NCBI RefSeq assembly: GCF_004123195.1
Contig: NZ_SDLI01000004.1
Coordinates: forward strand, 124,001 to 188,000
Direction: 5' to 3'
Length of the DNA: 64,000 nucleotides
Origin: Ammoniphilus sp. CFH 90114
GTDB taxonomy: Bacteria > Bacillota > Bacilli > Aneurinibacillales > RAOX-1
Shown here: positions 43,797 to 52,498 of the stretch, in pieces
Numbering within the stretch: the stretch's first letter is position 1
Layout: every line of letters begins with the position of its first letter
The notes under the pieces: generated by a model
Told to the model about the DNA's origin: nothing
The model's database searches: none
Seen by the model: only the letters and a program-made list of their open reading frames with translations
Translations under genes and position numbers: made by a program

Positions 43797-44585
43797 CTAG
43801 AGTATTTCGCTCCAAATCTTAAAAGCAGTTATAGAAATTAATACAACCAACCCATATCTTAAGACTTTCACGTTGACTCCCCTCCCCACCATGGACCCAA
43901 TGGGAGCTCCAAGTATACTTCCAATAACCGTAAATACTGTGGGTAAGAACGGGGTAAATCCAGCCATGAGCTTCCCTATACTCCCACCAACAGCTGAGAT
44001 AAACACAATGGCAAGAGAAGAGGCAATGGTTACACGGGTAGGAATCTTTAATACGGTCAACATAATGGGTATCAAAATAAAAGCACCCCCTGCTCCCACA
44101 ATTCCAGATACAACTCCGACAGAAAAGGCAGAGGATATTGCGATGACTTTATTAAAGGGAATATCTGTTGAAACAGTTTGTTCCTGCTGACCCTTACTTG
44201 GAATAAGCATAAGGACAACGGCTAAAATGGCTAATACACCATAGACCAGGTTTATCATAGCACTAGGTAAATATCGAGAAACAATGCCACCAAGCAAACT
44301 CCCAATCAGTATACTGACTCCCATATACAACACAAGACGCTTGTGGATGACATTCTCCCCACCATGTTTGCGAAAGGCCAACACACCCGCTAGCGAAGCG
44401 AATAACACCTGAAACATACTAATCGAGGAAACTTCTTGGGCACTGAATTGTGCGACACCAAGGAGATCTGGTACATAGAGTAATAGGGGATAGTTGATAA
44501 TAGCTCCACCGATGCCAAGGAGTCCAGAAAAAAACGAACCAATTAAGCCTAATACGAGCATGACAACATAAAGCAGAATATCCAT
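43797..44585 (-). CDS. TauE/SafE family exporter, second copy
   Basis: 262 residues with the same length and two-repeat layout as the copy at 40452-41240 (GLIGSFFSGLLGIGGAIINYPLLLYVPD, SAFSVGVVSGIVGAGGAFILIPIML). The sequences differ throughout, so this is an old duplicate or a separate acquisition. It lies after the plus-strand Cys-rich gene and before the second HesB-like gene, which has its own promoter. Likely exports sulfite, thiosulfate or a similar anion. ATGGAGGTTTTGA precedes its ATG. Confidence 0.9.
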   Translation of the reverse strand: MDILLYVVMLVLGLIGSFFSGLLGIGGAIINYPLLLYVPDLLGVAQFSAQEVSSISMFQVLFASLAGVLAFRKHGGENVIHKRLVLYMGVSILIGSLLGGIVSRYLPSAMINLVYGVLAILAVVLMLIPSKGQQEQTVSTDIPFNKVIAISSAFSVGVVSGIVGAGGAFILIPIMLTVLKIPTRVTIASSLAIVFISAVGGSIGKLMAGFTPFLPTVFTVIGSILGAPIGSMVGRGVNVKVLRYGLVVLISITAFKIWSEIL

Positions 44586-44664
44586 TCAAAACCTCCATTT
44601 CCCAACATAATAGATAAGGAAAACTGAAATACTAAAGTCCGTATATCGGATAAAGGAGAAAACG

Positions 44665-44829
44665 ATGCTGACTCAGTTAAAAGATCTTTTCCAAAATATC
44701 TGCCCCGAATGCAAACAACCACTCACATGTGAAGATAATGGACTGTGCTGCACAAAACAGTGTCCACACGGTCATTACAAGGAAGAAACCTATTGTTCTC
44801 TAGGTGTATCGATTATTTATGATAAATAA
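44665..44829 (+). CDS. Small Cys-rich (zinc-ribbon-like) protein on the opposite strand
   Basis: 54 residues with seven Cys: CPECKQPLTC, then GLCCTKQCPHGHY and YCSLG. The pattern suggests one or two zinc sites, or thiols that react with sulfur species. The ATG follows AAAGGAGAAAACG. It is the only plus-strand gene within the sulfur island and has its own spacer, divergent from tauE and convergent with the second dioxygenase. No family was recognised. Confidence 0.65.
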   Translation: MLTQLKDLFQNICPECKQPLTCEDNGLCCTKQCPHGHYKEETYCSLGVSIIYDK

Positions 44830-44842
44830 ATACGTAAGAAAG

Positions 44843-44878
44843 AAATCAGCGAACTCTTGCAATAGGGTTCGCTGATTT
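44843..44878. terminator. Bidirectional terminator
   Basis: AAATCAGCGAAC/GTTCGCTGATTT, twelve perfect pairs, 12-base loop, between the convergent Cys-rich gene and the second dioxygenase gene. Confidence 0.8.
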
Positions 44879-44887
44879 AATTAGCCT

Positions 44888-46036
44888 CTATTTATCATGA
44901 ACAGCGCAACGATTAGGCCCAATCTCCATTTCCTGCCGTTCATCCTCACTCGGTTGAATCTTCCCCATGTTGGTTTGTCTAATCTCCTGATATGCATTGG
45001 GCTGAGGGGGTAAGTTCTCTGTAACGACTTTCCTGAACTCTGTCTCATTATGGATGTTTAATCCCGGATTATTCCGATATAAGTCACCTAATTTACCAGC
45101 AACCAGCCCTCCATTACCCAATTCCGTTATTTTGCCGAAATGAGCAGGAAGGACGGTCAAATCTTCCGCTAGACCTTTATAACGCTGATACAAGGTTTCA
45201 CGTAGATCCCCAACCCAATCTTCTGCTAGACCGGCTAAATCAGGACGACCAATGGATTCAATGAATAAGATATCTCCAGATAACAAATACTGATCATCCA
45301 CAATTAACGAGGTACTTCCAATCGTATGCCCAGGAGAGTAGACTGGCATAATGGAGACATTCCCTACTTCAATCGGTTTGCTGTCTACTAGTGGTTCATA
45401 AGCAAACGTTACTTCACCGGCATCCTTAGAAGGCAGCCAATAAGTAGCACCGGTCTTTTCAGCAAGTGGCCTTCCTCCCGAGATATGGTCAGCATGTAAA
45501 TGGGTATCAATCGTATGCTTGATCTTCACCTGGTGCTGATTAGCAAACTGCTCAAACTCATCCGCCATCCGAAGCGTATCAACAACGGCAGCTTCACCAT
45601 TAGAGATGATCATGTAAGAGAGACAACCTTTGCCGATGCGAACAAATTGGTAAAGCTCTCCCCCAGATTGAAGGTTCCCTACTTTAACAGGTTCGAGATG
45701 TTCACTCCATCCCTTCATCCCGCCCGTGAGGTAATGAACATTGCTTCTCCCTTTTTCGGCGATCTGTTCACCGATATAAACGGAAGAACCTTCTTTCGCA
45801 CACACGACAAGCACTTTCTTCCCATTTGGAATCTTGTCTAGGGCAGGATCCACTCCATCTAATAAATCAAAATAAGGGATATTGATCATCTCAATACTTT
45901 CCCCTTCAATCTTCCAATCATCAAATTGACTTTGTTCCCTCACATCTAGTATAAATAGTTCTTCTTTATTAAGGACGATTTTAGTTAATTCTCCCGGCGT
46001 CATGGGGTGAAGCTCCGTTCTAACTGCTGTAGTCAT
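44888..46036 (-). CDS. Rhodanese-persulfide dioxygenase fusion, second copy
   Basis: 382 residues with the same plan as the copy at 41568-42707: rhodanese first (CAKEGSS), then metallo-beta-lactamase ([33 protein letters not shown]) and a C-terminal IGPNRCAVH tail. The GDTIF of the first copy is GDILF here, so the Asp ligand is kept and the next residues vary. It closes the second sulfur cassette and meets the terminator at 44843-44878. Confidence 0.9.
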   Translation of the reverse strand: MTTAVRTELHPMTPGELTKIVLNKEELFILDVREQSQFDDWKIEGESIEMINIPYFDLLDGVDPALDKIPNGKKVLVVCAKEGSSVYIGEQIAEKGRSNVHYLTGGMKGWSEHLEPVKVGNLQSGGELYQFVRIGKGCLSYMIISNGEAAVVDTLRMADEFEQFANQHQVKIKHTIDTHLHADHISGGRPLAEKTGATYWLPSKDAGEVTFAYEPLVDSKPIEVGNVSIMPVYSPGHTIGSTSLIVDDQYLLSGDILFIESIGRPDLAGLAEDWVGDLRETLYQRYKGLAEDLTVLPAHFGKITELGNGGLVAGKLGDLYRNNPGLNIHNETEFRKVVTENLPPQPNAYQEIRQTNMGKIQPSEDERQEMEIGPNRCAVHDK

Positions 46037-46065
46037 AGTAAGCCTCCCTTCTCTACATTGGTGTT

Positions 46066-46293
46066 CTAGTGCTTCTTAATCCAGAATTTATACGTTCCAT
46101 CTTCTTCTGTATCTTGAACAAGTTCGTGTCCCGTGGATTTTGCCCAGGCTGTTAGATCATTCTTAGCCCCTTTGTCTGTAGCATGAATTTCTAGCACTTC
46201 ACCAGCCTGCATTTCATCGATCGCTTTTTTCGTTTTTACGATAGGCATTGGACAAGCGAGTCCTCTCGCATCCACTACTTTTACACTTTCCAT
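46066..46293 (-). CDS. tusA: TusA-family sulfurtransferase, second copy
   Basis: 75 residues: a single TusA domain with Cys in [15 protein letters not shown] and the same [15 protein letters not shown] stretch as the first copy. It lies between the DsrE-like and dioxygenase genes of cassette 2, and presumably moves persulfide between them. AGGAGGGGTAATAAAA lies ahead of the ATG. Confidence 0.92.
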   Translation of the reverse strand: MESVKVVDARGLACPMPIVKTKKAIDEMQAGEVLEIHATDKGAKNDLTAWAKSTGHELVQDTEEDGTYKFWIKKH

Positions 46294-46307
46294 TTTTATT
46301 ACCCCTC

Positions 46308-46703
46308 CTAAAACGTTAAAGTAACGTTCGCATCTTTGGCAAAGTCCAAGAAAGTGACAGCTCCTCCCACATCAATCCCATCCACAAAATGCTCTTTTTC
46401 TAAATTCATGACGTCCATCGTCATTTGGCAGGCAATAATCTTGACCCCCATTTCTACAGCCATACCGACCAACTCAGGGATAGCTGGAACGTTCGCTGCC
46501 TTAAACCCTGCTTCAAAGTGCTCTTTACCCGCTGGCATAGGTAACTGCTGAAACTCTTGTTTATGAATTAAGTTTAAACCTTCAAAAGTAAAAAAAATCG
46601 CTACTTCCGCATCCGTTGCTGCAGCCGCTGTAGCAATGTTAAATACCTTATATGCGTCAAACAAACCACCATTACTGGCAATAATCGCTACTTTTGTGGA
46701 CAC
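46308..46703 (-). CDS. DsrE-like sulfur-relay protein, second copy
   Basis: 131 residues in the DsrE2 style: KVAIIASNGGLFDAYKVFNIATAAAATDAEVAIFFTFEGL and the Cys loop VKIIACQMTMDVM. It is shorter than the copy at 39862-40344. The GTG at 46703 follows GGAGGGAAAGCTT; the TTG at 46718 begins that site. Order in the transcript: TusA-rhodanese, this gene, TusA, dioxygenase. Confidence 0.88.
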   Translation of the reverse strand: MSTKVAIIASNGGLFDAYKVFNIATAAAATDAEVAIFFTFEGLNLIHKQEFQQLPMPAGKEHFEAGFKAANVPAIPELVGMAVEMGVKIIACQMTMDVMNLEKEHFVDGIDVGGAVTFLDFAKDANVTLTF

Positions 46704-46729
46704 AAGCTTTCCCTCCAAGCCATAATAAA

Positions 46730-47311
46730 TTAATTCTTCTCAACCGATCCGGTCCAGCCAGACATACCCGGAAGAACATTCCTTACTTTCGTATAGCCTT
46801 TCTCCGCTAACAACTGACAGGCCATATCGCTCCGATTCCCCGTCCTGCAGACCACATGAATCTCTTGTTCGGGGCTTATTTCATGCAATCGTTCTTCTAA
46901 TTCCCCTAGGGGTATCGACTTGGCTCCAGGTATACGACCGAAAGTGTATTCGGCTGGCTCCCGAACATCAAGAACCGTGATATTGTCGTTTTCTTCAAGT
47001 CTTTTTTGAAGCTCTTCATTTGTTACCGTATGCGGAAATTTCGTTTCCTCTTTCGTCTCACTTGGATCTGATTTCCGTAAGTAATGTTTCAGCGTATTGC
47101 CTTCTTCTACGGTTCCAAGGTATTGATGGCCGGTATTCTTGGCCCAGCTTGAAATATCCGCTGTAGATCCTTTATCGGTTGCTTCTACTTCCATGACCTG
47201 ACCTGCTTGTATTTCTTCCATAGCCTTCTTCGTCTTTACAATCGGCATAGGGCAAGCCAGCCCTTTACAATCCATAGTTTTATCAGCTTTAATAACAGTT
47301 TCAGTTCCCAC
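46730..47311 (-). CDS. TusA-rhodanese fusion sulfurtransferase, second copy
   Basis: 193 residues. TusA domain ([15 protein letters not shown]) followed by a rhodanese domain (ITVLDVREPAEYTFGRIPGA, CRTGNRSD), highly similar to the fusion at 42739-43311. The GTG at 47311 follows AAGAGGTGAAAAAA. A partial operator-like sequence (ATACCCTATA at about 47346) lies upstream, weaker than the cassette 1 sites, so its control may differ or come from the upstream redox operon. Confidence 0.9.
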   Translation of the reverse strand: MGTETVIKADKTMDCKGLACPMPIVKTKKAMEEIQAGQVMEVEATDKGSTADISSWAKNTGHQYLGTVEEGNTLKHYLRKSDPSETKEETKFPHTVTNEELQKRLEENDNITVLDVREPAEYTFGRIPGAKSIPLGELEERLHEISPEQEIHVVCRTGNRSDMACQLLAEKGYTKVRNVLPGMSGWTGSVEKN

Positions 47312-47405
47312 TTTTTTCACCTCTTAGGGATCAAATAGAGTGCTTATACCCTATATCTAGACTTTCCAATAAGGAAAAAACTATAGATCACTCGAGGCAC
47401 CAATG

Positions 47406-48053
47406 TTAACCATTGATGTAAAGTTCAAGTTCCACTTCTTTTATCCCAAAAGTCTCTAGAGATTTTTCTGCGGCTCTCTTCATTTTCATACGCTCGTCTT
47501 CGGTCGTATCAGAAGCTCCCCTTAATGTAATCGTTCCTTTATCCCCGTTAAATTGGACGAGCTCTAAGGAAGAGGATACAGGAAAGGGATTATGTAAATG
47601 ATGTACAATACTCTTTAATAAAAGTTGGAGCAAGGTAATCCGAGGCGTTTTTATGGAGGTTAGGTTCCTGTGAACCACTTCAACCGGTACAAGTGTGCCC
47701 TGCTCATCATAAAGGTAGATCACGTACTTCTCTTGAGACTCTCGATTCGCCTCTATGGGTTCACTTGGGTGGATCCCCCTACTATCCGATTGTTCGATTA
47801 GCTGAAGCATCTCCGACGTTTCCTTAAAACCCTCTACTCGGACAAGTTCCTTCCCATCCTCGGAGAGCAACAAGGTAGTTGGATTCTGTTTAATTCGATA
47901 GACATTGGCCTCTTCTACTTGAATATCTATATAATAGATGTCGATGGACAACTCTGGACGGCAATCCTTCACTTCTTGAATCACCGTCCCCATGGTTCTT
48001 CCCATGGGGCAAGCGGATGCGGTGAAGAGTTTTACTTGCATTACCTTTGTCAT
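47406..48053 (-). CDS. Two-domain protein: thioredoxin-like N-terminus and possible GerMN-like C-terminus
   Basis: 215 residues. The first 80 have a thioredoxin-like pattern (VKLFTASACPMGRTMG, IDIQVEEANVYRIKQNPTTLLL) with a Cys where redox sites sit but a CPMG rather than CxxC loop. The last 90 (PRITLLQLLLKSIVHHLHNPFPVSSSLELVQFNGDKGTITLRG) resemble the sporulation/germination GerMN fold; that assignment is tentative. No signal peptide, so it is cytoplasmic. It lies after the TlpA-like gene. Confidence 0.6.
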   Translation of the reverse strand: MTKVMQVKLFTASACPMGRTMGTVIQEVKDCRPELSIDIYYIDIQVEEANVYRIKQNPTTLLLSEDGKELVRVEGFKETSEMLQLIEQSDSRGIHPSEPIEANRESQEKYVIYLYDEQGTLVPVEVVHRNLTSIKTPRITLLQLLLKSIVHHLHNPFPVSSSLELVQFNGDKGTITLRGASDTTEDERMKMKRAAEKSLETFGIKEVELELYING

Positions 48054-48072
48054 GTTCTTATCCTCCTTTATA

Positions 48073-48630
48073 TCAATTTAGACTCAACAGCATGTCTTCC
48101 ATCATTTCCTTGTTCATAGGACCTACAATTTTTTGATGAATGATACCTTTGGAATCAATGATGTAGCTTGTAGGGATAGAAACCGCCTGATAAAGATCCG
48201 CCACATGACTCTGCTCATCCAATACGATAGGAAACGTGAGACCAAACTGTTCAATAAACTTAGCAATATTTTCCGGTTGTCTTTCCGTTGCAGTCAGATT
48301 GACTCCTAGGATCACAATCCCTTTATCTTTATGTGTTTCATAGAACTCTTGCATATCCGGCATTTCTGCTCGACAAGGCGGACACCAGGTCGCCCACATA
48401 TTGACAATCACCCGATTGCCTCGCAAATCAGAAAGTTTCATATTCTTTCCATCTAAAGTTTTCAGCTCAAAATCAGGAGCTAGGTTCCCTTGCTCCAAAC
48501 CCACCGGCGCGTTCACTTCTTCTTGAGAAATTTCTTCTTTGCCTCCAACACTAGAGTCCTTCCCCGAGTCATACACACCCCAAATCACTAGACCGACTAA
48601 TACCATCACTGCCAAAATATTTTTACCCAT
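48073..48630 (-). CDS. TlpA/ResA-like membrane-anchored thiol-disulfide oxidoreductase
   Basis: 185 residues. An N-terminal anchor helix (ILAVMVLVGLVIWGVY) is followed by a thioredoxin fold with WATWCPPCRAEMP, the ResA/TlpA active site, and the cis-Pro region SIPTSYII. It acts outside the membrane, reducing disulfides or delivering electrons, for instance in cytochrome c or spore maturation. The CcdA-like gene 16 bp upstream is its expected electron donor. The ATG at 48630 follows AAAGGAGGATTTGACG. Confidence 0.9.
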   Translation of the reverse strand: MGKNILAVMVLVGLVIWGVYDSGKDSSVGGKEEISQEEVNAPVGLEQGNLAPDFELKTLDGKNMKLSDLRGNRVIVNMWATWCPPCRAEMPDMQEFYETHKDKGIVILGVNLTATERQPENIAKFIEQFGLTFPIVLDEQSHVADLYQAVSIPTSYIIDSKGIIHQKIVGPMNKEMMEDMLLSLN

Positions 48631-48645
48631 CGTCAAATCCTCCTT

Positions 48646-49362
48646 TTAATAAATAAAGGGTGTAAAGGTGGCCAGCCAAGCGCTCAATTTTTGCAGTTGG
48701 CCCGTAAAGAGCAATAAGCCCATAGAAATCAAGATCCAGCCGTTAATCAAAGATAGTCGCGGAAGCATTTTATTGACCTTTCTTACAGCACCAAGTGAAT
48801 ACGTAATCATCCAGGAAATCAAGAGAAAGGGGATCCCTAGACCTAAAGAGTAAACCAGTAAAAGAAGCAGACCACTGTACATCGTATCAACAGAACCGGC
48901 AAGCAAAAGAATAGAAGACAGAGCTAACCCCACACAGGGCGTCCAACCTGTACCAAAGGCTAATCCCATTAAAAAAGAAGTTCCATTGTTTTTCTTCCGA
49001 CTAACATCAACCTCAAATCGCTTCTCGAACATCAAGAATCTTAAACTTAAGAAACCCGCCATCTGCATGCCAAACACAATAATCAAAAAACCACTTACCT
49101 TCTCAAGAATCCCACGATATTCAGCAAATAGTTGACCTAACACGCTTGCTGAAGCCCCCATTAGCATAAACACTAGGCTAAACCCTAAGATAAAATAAAT
49201 GGAACGAGACATAAGGACCCGTTTAGGAACAACGATTTTCTCTGACTGAACCGTAGAACCGGTTAAATTGGCAATATAAGCAGGAATCAATGGAAAGATA
49301 CAGGGGGAAAAGAAGGATAACATCCCCGCAGTAAAAGCAAAAAATATAGATATATTATCCAA
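48646..49362 (-). CDS. ccdA: CcdA/DsbD-like thiol electron-transfer membrane protein
   Basis: 238 residues with six helices. The two redox Cys are placed as in CcdA: FFSPCIFPLIPAYI in helix 1 and GTGWTPCVGLAL in helix 4. It carries electrons from cytoplasmic thioredoxin to extracytoplasmic TlpA/ResA-like proteins. The TTG at 49362 follows GAGAGGAG and begins next to the stop of the upstream Lgt-like gene; a longer frame would overlap that gene by 50 bp. Confidence 0.9.
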   Translation of the reverse strand: MDNISIFFAFTAGMLSFFSPCIFPLIPAYIANLTGSTVQSEKIVVPKRVLMSRSIYFILGFSLVFMLMGASASVLGQLFAEYRGILEKVSGFLIIVFGMQMAGFLSLRFLMFEKRFEVDVSRKKNNGTSFLMGLAFGTGWTPCVGLALSSILLLAGSVDTMYSGLLLLLVYSLGLGIPFLLISWMITYSLGAVRKVNKMLPRLSLINGWILISMGLLLFTGQLQKLSAWLATFTPFIY

Positions 49363-49363
49363 T

Positions 49364-50044
49364 CTATAAGGCTCCTCTCTCATTTCGTATAAAACGTGGG
49401 CTTGCAGCCCCAATAAAACCGATCAGGGAAATAGCTAGAAAGATAAGCTGATCTCTGGATAACCCCCACCACATTCCAACATGAACGTCTTTAAAATAAT
49501 GAATAAAAATTTGGCTAAGTCCAAGCCAAACCATCCCATGAAAGGCTTGACTGACCGATTCCCTTCTATAAAACCACCATACAAATACGACCGATAATAA
49601 GATTTCACCAAGGTGGAACCACCGATCATTGTAGCTTGTGACCCAAGAAATTCCATGATAGAGAGCGCTAGCTCCTCCATATCCAAGTCCTAGCAAAATG
49701 ATATAGAGATGAATGGTCATATCCTGCTTCTTTGCTTTATATAGAAGATAGATAAATACCGAAACAACAGCTAGGATCCATCCTTTGTAACCCCCTGAGA
49801 AATAAACCAAAGTCATCGGATAAGATAACACGGACATCGGATTAAAAAGAATATAACTGAATTTCCAAATACCAATACTAACCCAAACGGAATGGGTAAT
49901 TGTATCCAGTATACTAGATCTCTGATCCTGCTCCATTCCCTTTAACCTTAGCTTAACTAAAAGATATCCGACCCCCACTGAAGCTAACAGCACAATCCAC
50001 TTCCACTTCACAAGTAATGGTCCCCACTTGATTGCATCTTCCAT
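49364..50044 (-). CDS. Lgt-like (prolipoprotein diacylglyceryl transferase family) membrane protein
   Basis: 226 residues, about seven helices. The opening GPLLVKWKWIVLLASVGVGYLL and closing GLSRDQLIFLAISLIGF resemble the ends of Lgt, and YFSGGYKGW may correspond to its central Gly-rich motif. The invariant Arg and His residues of active Lgt are not clearly present, so it may be a divergent paralogue and not the housekeeping enzyme. It is the first gene of the ccdA-tlpA operon and has a regulator-type motif upstream. Confidence 0.6.
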   Translation of the reverse strand: MEDAIKWGPLLVKWKWIVLLASVGVGYLLVKLRLKGMEQDQRSSILDTITHSVWVSIGIWKFSYILFNPMSVLSYPMTLVYFSGGYKGWILAVVSVFIYLLYKAKKQDMTIHLYIILLGLGYGGASALYHGISWVTSYNDRWFHLGEILLSVVFVWWFYRRESVSQAFHGMVWLGLSQIFIHYFKDVHVGMWWGLSRDQLIFLAISLIGFIGAASPRFIRNERGAL

Positions 50045-50080
50045 CGTGTCCCTCCTTTATATTCCTTACTATAGACCAAG

Positions 50081-50100
50081 TTTGTTAAGATTCTTTAAAG
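50081..50100. promoter_or_regulatory. Candidate response-regulator site ahead of the Lgt-like/ccdA operon
   Basis: TTTGTTAAGATTCTTTAAAG, 37 bp upstream of the gene. It is identical in 19 of 20 bases to the sequence at 51944-51963 upstream of the response regulator. Confidence 0.65.
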
Positions 50101-50115
50101 AACCCCAGTAAATAT

Positions 50116-51219
50116 TTAATTAATTGATCTCTCTCCTATCATTGGCACCTTAAACCAAAAGGAATGATAATGGTTCTTTGAATGGACTCCTACCTCTCCA
50201 CTATGCTGTTCCACAATTTCTTTCACCAAGGCAAGCCCTAATCCAGAACCTCCTGTCTCACGATTTCTTGAAGGGTCTATCCGGTAAAAACGGTCAAAAA
50301 CATGTTCGACATGTTCACTCGGAATAGGTTGTCCTTCGTTCATTACACTCACCTTGTAAGATCCGTCAACGATTTCACCCTCCACACGAACCCATCCACC
50401 TCGATCGTATTGAAGTACATTTTTCAACAAATTCACCATCACCTGTTTTAAACCATCCTCATGTCCCATCACTTCGCCAGCTTGGATACATGTGTGCATT
50501 GCTATTTCTTTGTTCTTAAATTCTAGAGCGAAACTCTCTAGTGCTGTTTCAATGACCTGCTCCATCTCTACTTTTCTCACCGTTTTCTCAGACCATTTCC
50601 TTGATTCCCATATATTTAACTGATGCATTTGTTCAACTAATCTTGTAATTCGCAGAGATTCCTCATGCAAGGATTCATAGATTTCTGGGTTCCCTTCTAT
50701 TACTCCACTTTTTAAAGCTTCTAGGTATCCGTTCATGTTCGTAAGTGGTGTTCGTAATTCATGGGCAATGTCACTAACCATCTTCTTTCTCCATTCTTCC
50801 GTTTGCTGCAACTTTCTACTCAAGTTATTAAAATCAGCAGTCAGCATGCCTATTTCATCTGTAGTGTGAACGGGGATAGGCCCTGGGTATCTCCCCATTG
50901 CCATGTCCTTCGCGGCAAGACTTAGTCTTTTTAGTGGAGAAAACACTCTCTTAACAAATAGATAATGGATTAAACCTGCAATCAACATAGCCAAAAAACT
51001 CGCTTTGAGCAGGAAAGATTGCATCGTTTGATTAAATAATTCACTTTCTTCTCTTCCTATTGAAGGGTACTGATTCACAAGCAAGCAGGCATAGTCCTTC
51101 ACGGAAACACCTGCAAGCCAGACGGCAATCCCAATGACCAGTCCATTTACAATAATTAATTTCCAGAAAACACTAAGACCCTTAAACCACTTTAGGATAG
51201 AAAAGTTAGTAGGCTGCAA
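50116..51219 (-). CDS. Sensor histidine kinase (HisKA/HATPase, OmpR-partner type)
   Basis: 367 residues. Two membrane helices (near residues 20-40 and 75-95) flank a short outside loop of about 35 residues, then HAMP (FSPLKRLSLAAKDMAMGRYPGPIP), H box VSDIAHELRTPLTNM with the phospho-His, N box QVMVNLLKNVLQYDRGG and G box GGSGLGLALVKEIV. The TTG at 51219 overlaps the response-regulator end by 14 bp. It probably senses envelope or redox stress. Confidence 0.92.
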   Translation of the reverse strand: MQPTNFSILKWFKGLSVFWKLIIVNGLVIGIAVWLAGVSVKDYACLLVNQYPSIGREESELFNQTMQSFLLKASFLAMLIAGLIHYLFVKRVFSPLKRLSLAAKDMAMGRYPGPIPVHTTDEIGMLTADFNNLSRKLQQTEEWRKKMVSDIAHELRTPLTNMNGYLEALKSGVIEGNPEIYESLHEESLRITRLVEQMHQLNIWESRKWSEKTVRKVEMEQVIETALESFALEFKNKEIAMHTCIQAGEVMGHEDGLKQVMVNLLKNVLQYDRGGWVRVEGEIVDGSYKVSVMNEGQPIPSEHVEHVFDRFYRIDPSRNRETGGSGLGLALVKEIVEQHSGEVGVHSKNHYHSFWFKVPMIGERSIN

Positions 51220-51895
51220 ACCGATATCCCATCCCTCTCACCGTTTCGATCAACTCTTGCTCTCCATCATATTTCACCTTCTCACGCAGCTTCCCTACAT
51301 GGACGTCTATTGTTCTTTCTATCACGATCTTCTCTTGATTCGGATACAACTCATCAAGGAGTTGCTCGCGAGTCAGGATCTGATTAGGATGCCGCATGAA
51401 AAAGTAGAGAAGTTTGTATTCATGCTGTGTCAATGCTATTGGTTTCCCTCGGTAGTGAACCTCACCCCGCAAGGGTTTAACTGTAATCCCGCGATACGTA
51501 ATTTTACTGCATCGATGTCCTGTCCTTCGCAATACAGACTCAACGCGTGCGACTAACTCAGCTGGGCTGAATGGTTTGGTCACATAATCATCTGCTCCCA
51601 TTTTCAGACCTTTAATCTTCTCCTCTTCATCCACTTTAGCCGTTAGCATAATAATGGGAACCTCCGCCTTGTACTCAGACCGTAAGTTCTGACAGACCTC
51701 TTCTCCACTAACCTTGGGCAACATTAAATCAAGTATAATAAAACAGGGATCTAATTCATTAAAAGTCTGAAGGGCTTCCTCTCCATCAACCGCTTCAAAT
51801 ACTTCATATCCTTCTTTCTCTAAGTAAAGTTTGATTAACTTACGGATCTTATAGTCATCTTCAACAATCAGTATGGACTTTCCTTTTGTATTCAT
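51206..51895 (-). CDS. OmpR/PhoB family response regulator
   Basis: 229 residues. Receiver with LIVEDDYKIRK, phospho-Asp in FIILDLMLPKVSG and Lys in VTKPFSP, followed by a winged-helix output domain (ALTQHEYKLLYFFMRHPNQILTREQLLDELYP, ERTIDVHVGKLREKV). The ATG at 51895 follows GAGGGGGCTAGAC. A direct-repeat-like motif ahead of its gene recurs ahead of the Lgt-like/ccdA operon, so it probably regulates itself and that operon. Confidence 0.94.
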   Translation of the reverse strand: MNTKGKSILIVEDDYKIRKLIKLYLEKEGYEVFEAVDGEEALQTFNELDPCFIILDLMLPKVSGEEVCQNLRSEYKAEVPIIMLTAKVDEEEKIKGLKMGADDYVTKPFSPAELVARVESVLRRTGHRCSKITYRGITVKPLRGEVHYRGKPIALTQHEYKLLYFFMRHPNQILTREQLLDELYPNQEKIVIERTIDVHVGKLREKVKYDGEQELIETVRGMGYRFAAY

Positions 51896-51943
51896 GTCTA
51901 GCCCCCTCAAGAATGACAAGCCTATATTCTATCGTATATATTT

Positions 51944-51963
51944 TTTGTTAAGATTCGTTAAAG
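51944..51963. promoter_or_regulatory. Candidate autoregulatory site of the response regulator
   Basis: TTTGTTAAGATTCGTTAAAG, about 50 bp upstream of the start. On the minus strand it contains TTAAC twice with a ten-base period, as expected for an OmpR/PhoB-type dimer site. Confidence 0.65.
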
Positions 51964-51978
51964 ACTTACTTTCATCTT

Positions 51979-52498
51979 CTATAGTTTTACTTGTTTGGAC
52001 CTAGAACTAGGCGTCGCATGATCGTTCCCATTAACAATTCCTGTTGGTCGATGGTTCATAGCATCCATCAGTAGTCCAACAACTTCATTTTCACTGCGCA
52101 TATGTTCCAATAATAATACTTTACCTTTTGGCTTACATACCCTCCTCATTTCCACCAACCCAGCAATCGGATCGGGTACAGAACAATAAACACAGGTAGC
52201 CACCACATAATCAAATGTATTGTCGGGAAAGGAAAGCTTCTGCGCATCCATCTCCATTAGTTTTACTAGTAGCTTTAAACTTTCTGCTTTGCTCCTTGTG
52301 AATCGTAACATCCCGGGACTGAAATCGATTCCCGTTAGGGACACTTCCCGAGGATAATACGCTAGATTCGCACCCGTTCCATACATGAGTCAGCAGTTCC
52401 TTTCTCCATTCTTGGTTAATCATCCTATCCATCCAATTAAATATCGCAGATATGCGATCATATCGTCTTTTAATGGTTTCATTTAGATTATTATCCAT
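51979..52498 (-). pseudogene. Broken UbiE-like methyltransferase
   Basis: From the ATG at 52498 the reading ETIKRRYDRISAIFNWMDRMI...WRKELLTHVW matches the start of UbiE-like SAM methyltransferases. The SAM motif GTGANLAYYP...LTGIDFSPGM then continues in another frame, with the VLEVG part of motif I lost, so a small deletion or frameshift lies near 52385. The C-terminus also drifts into a non-family tail, suggesting a second shift near 52050. The intact relative in this window is at 31922-32527. Confidence 0.7.
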
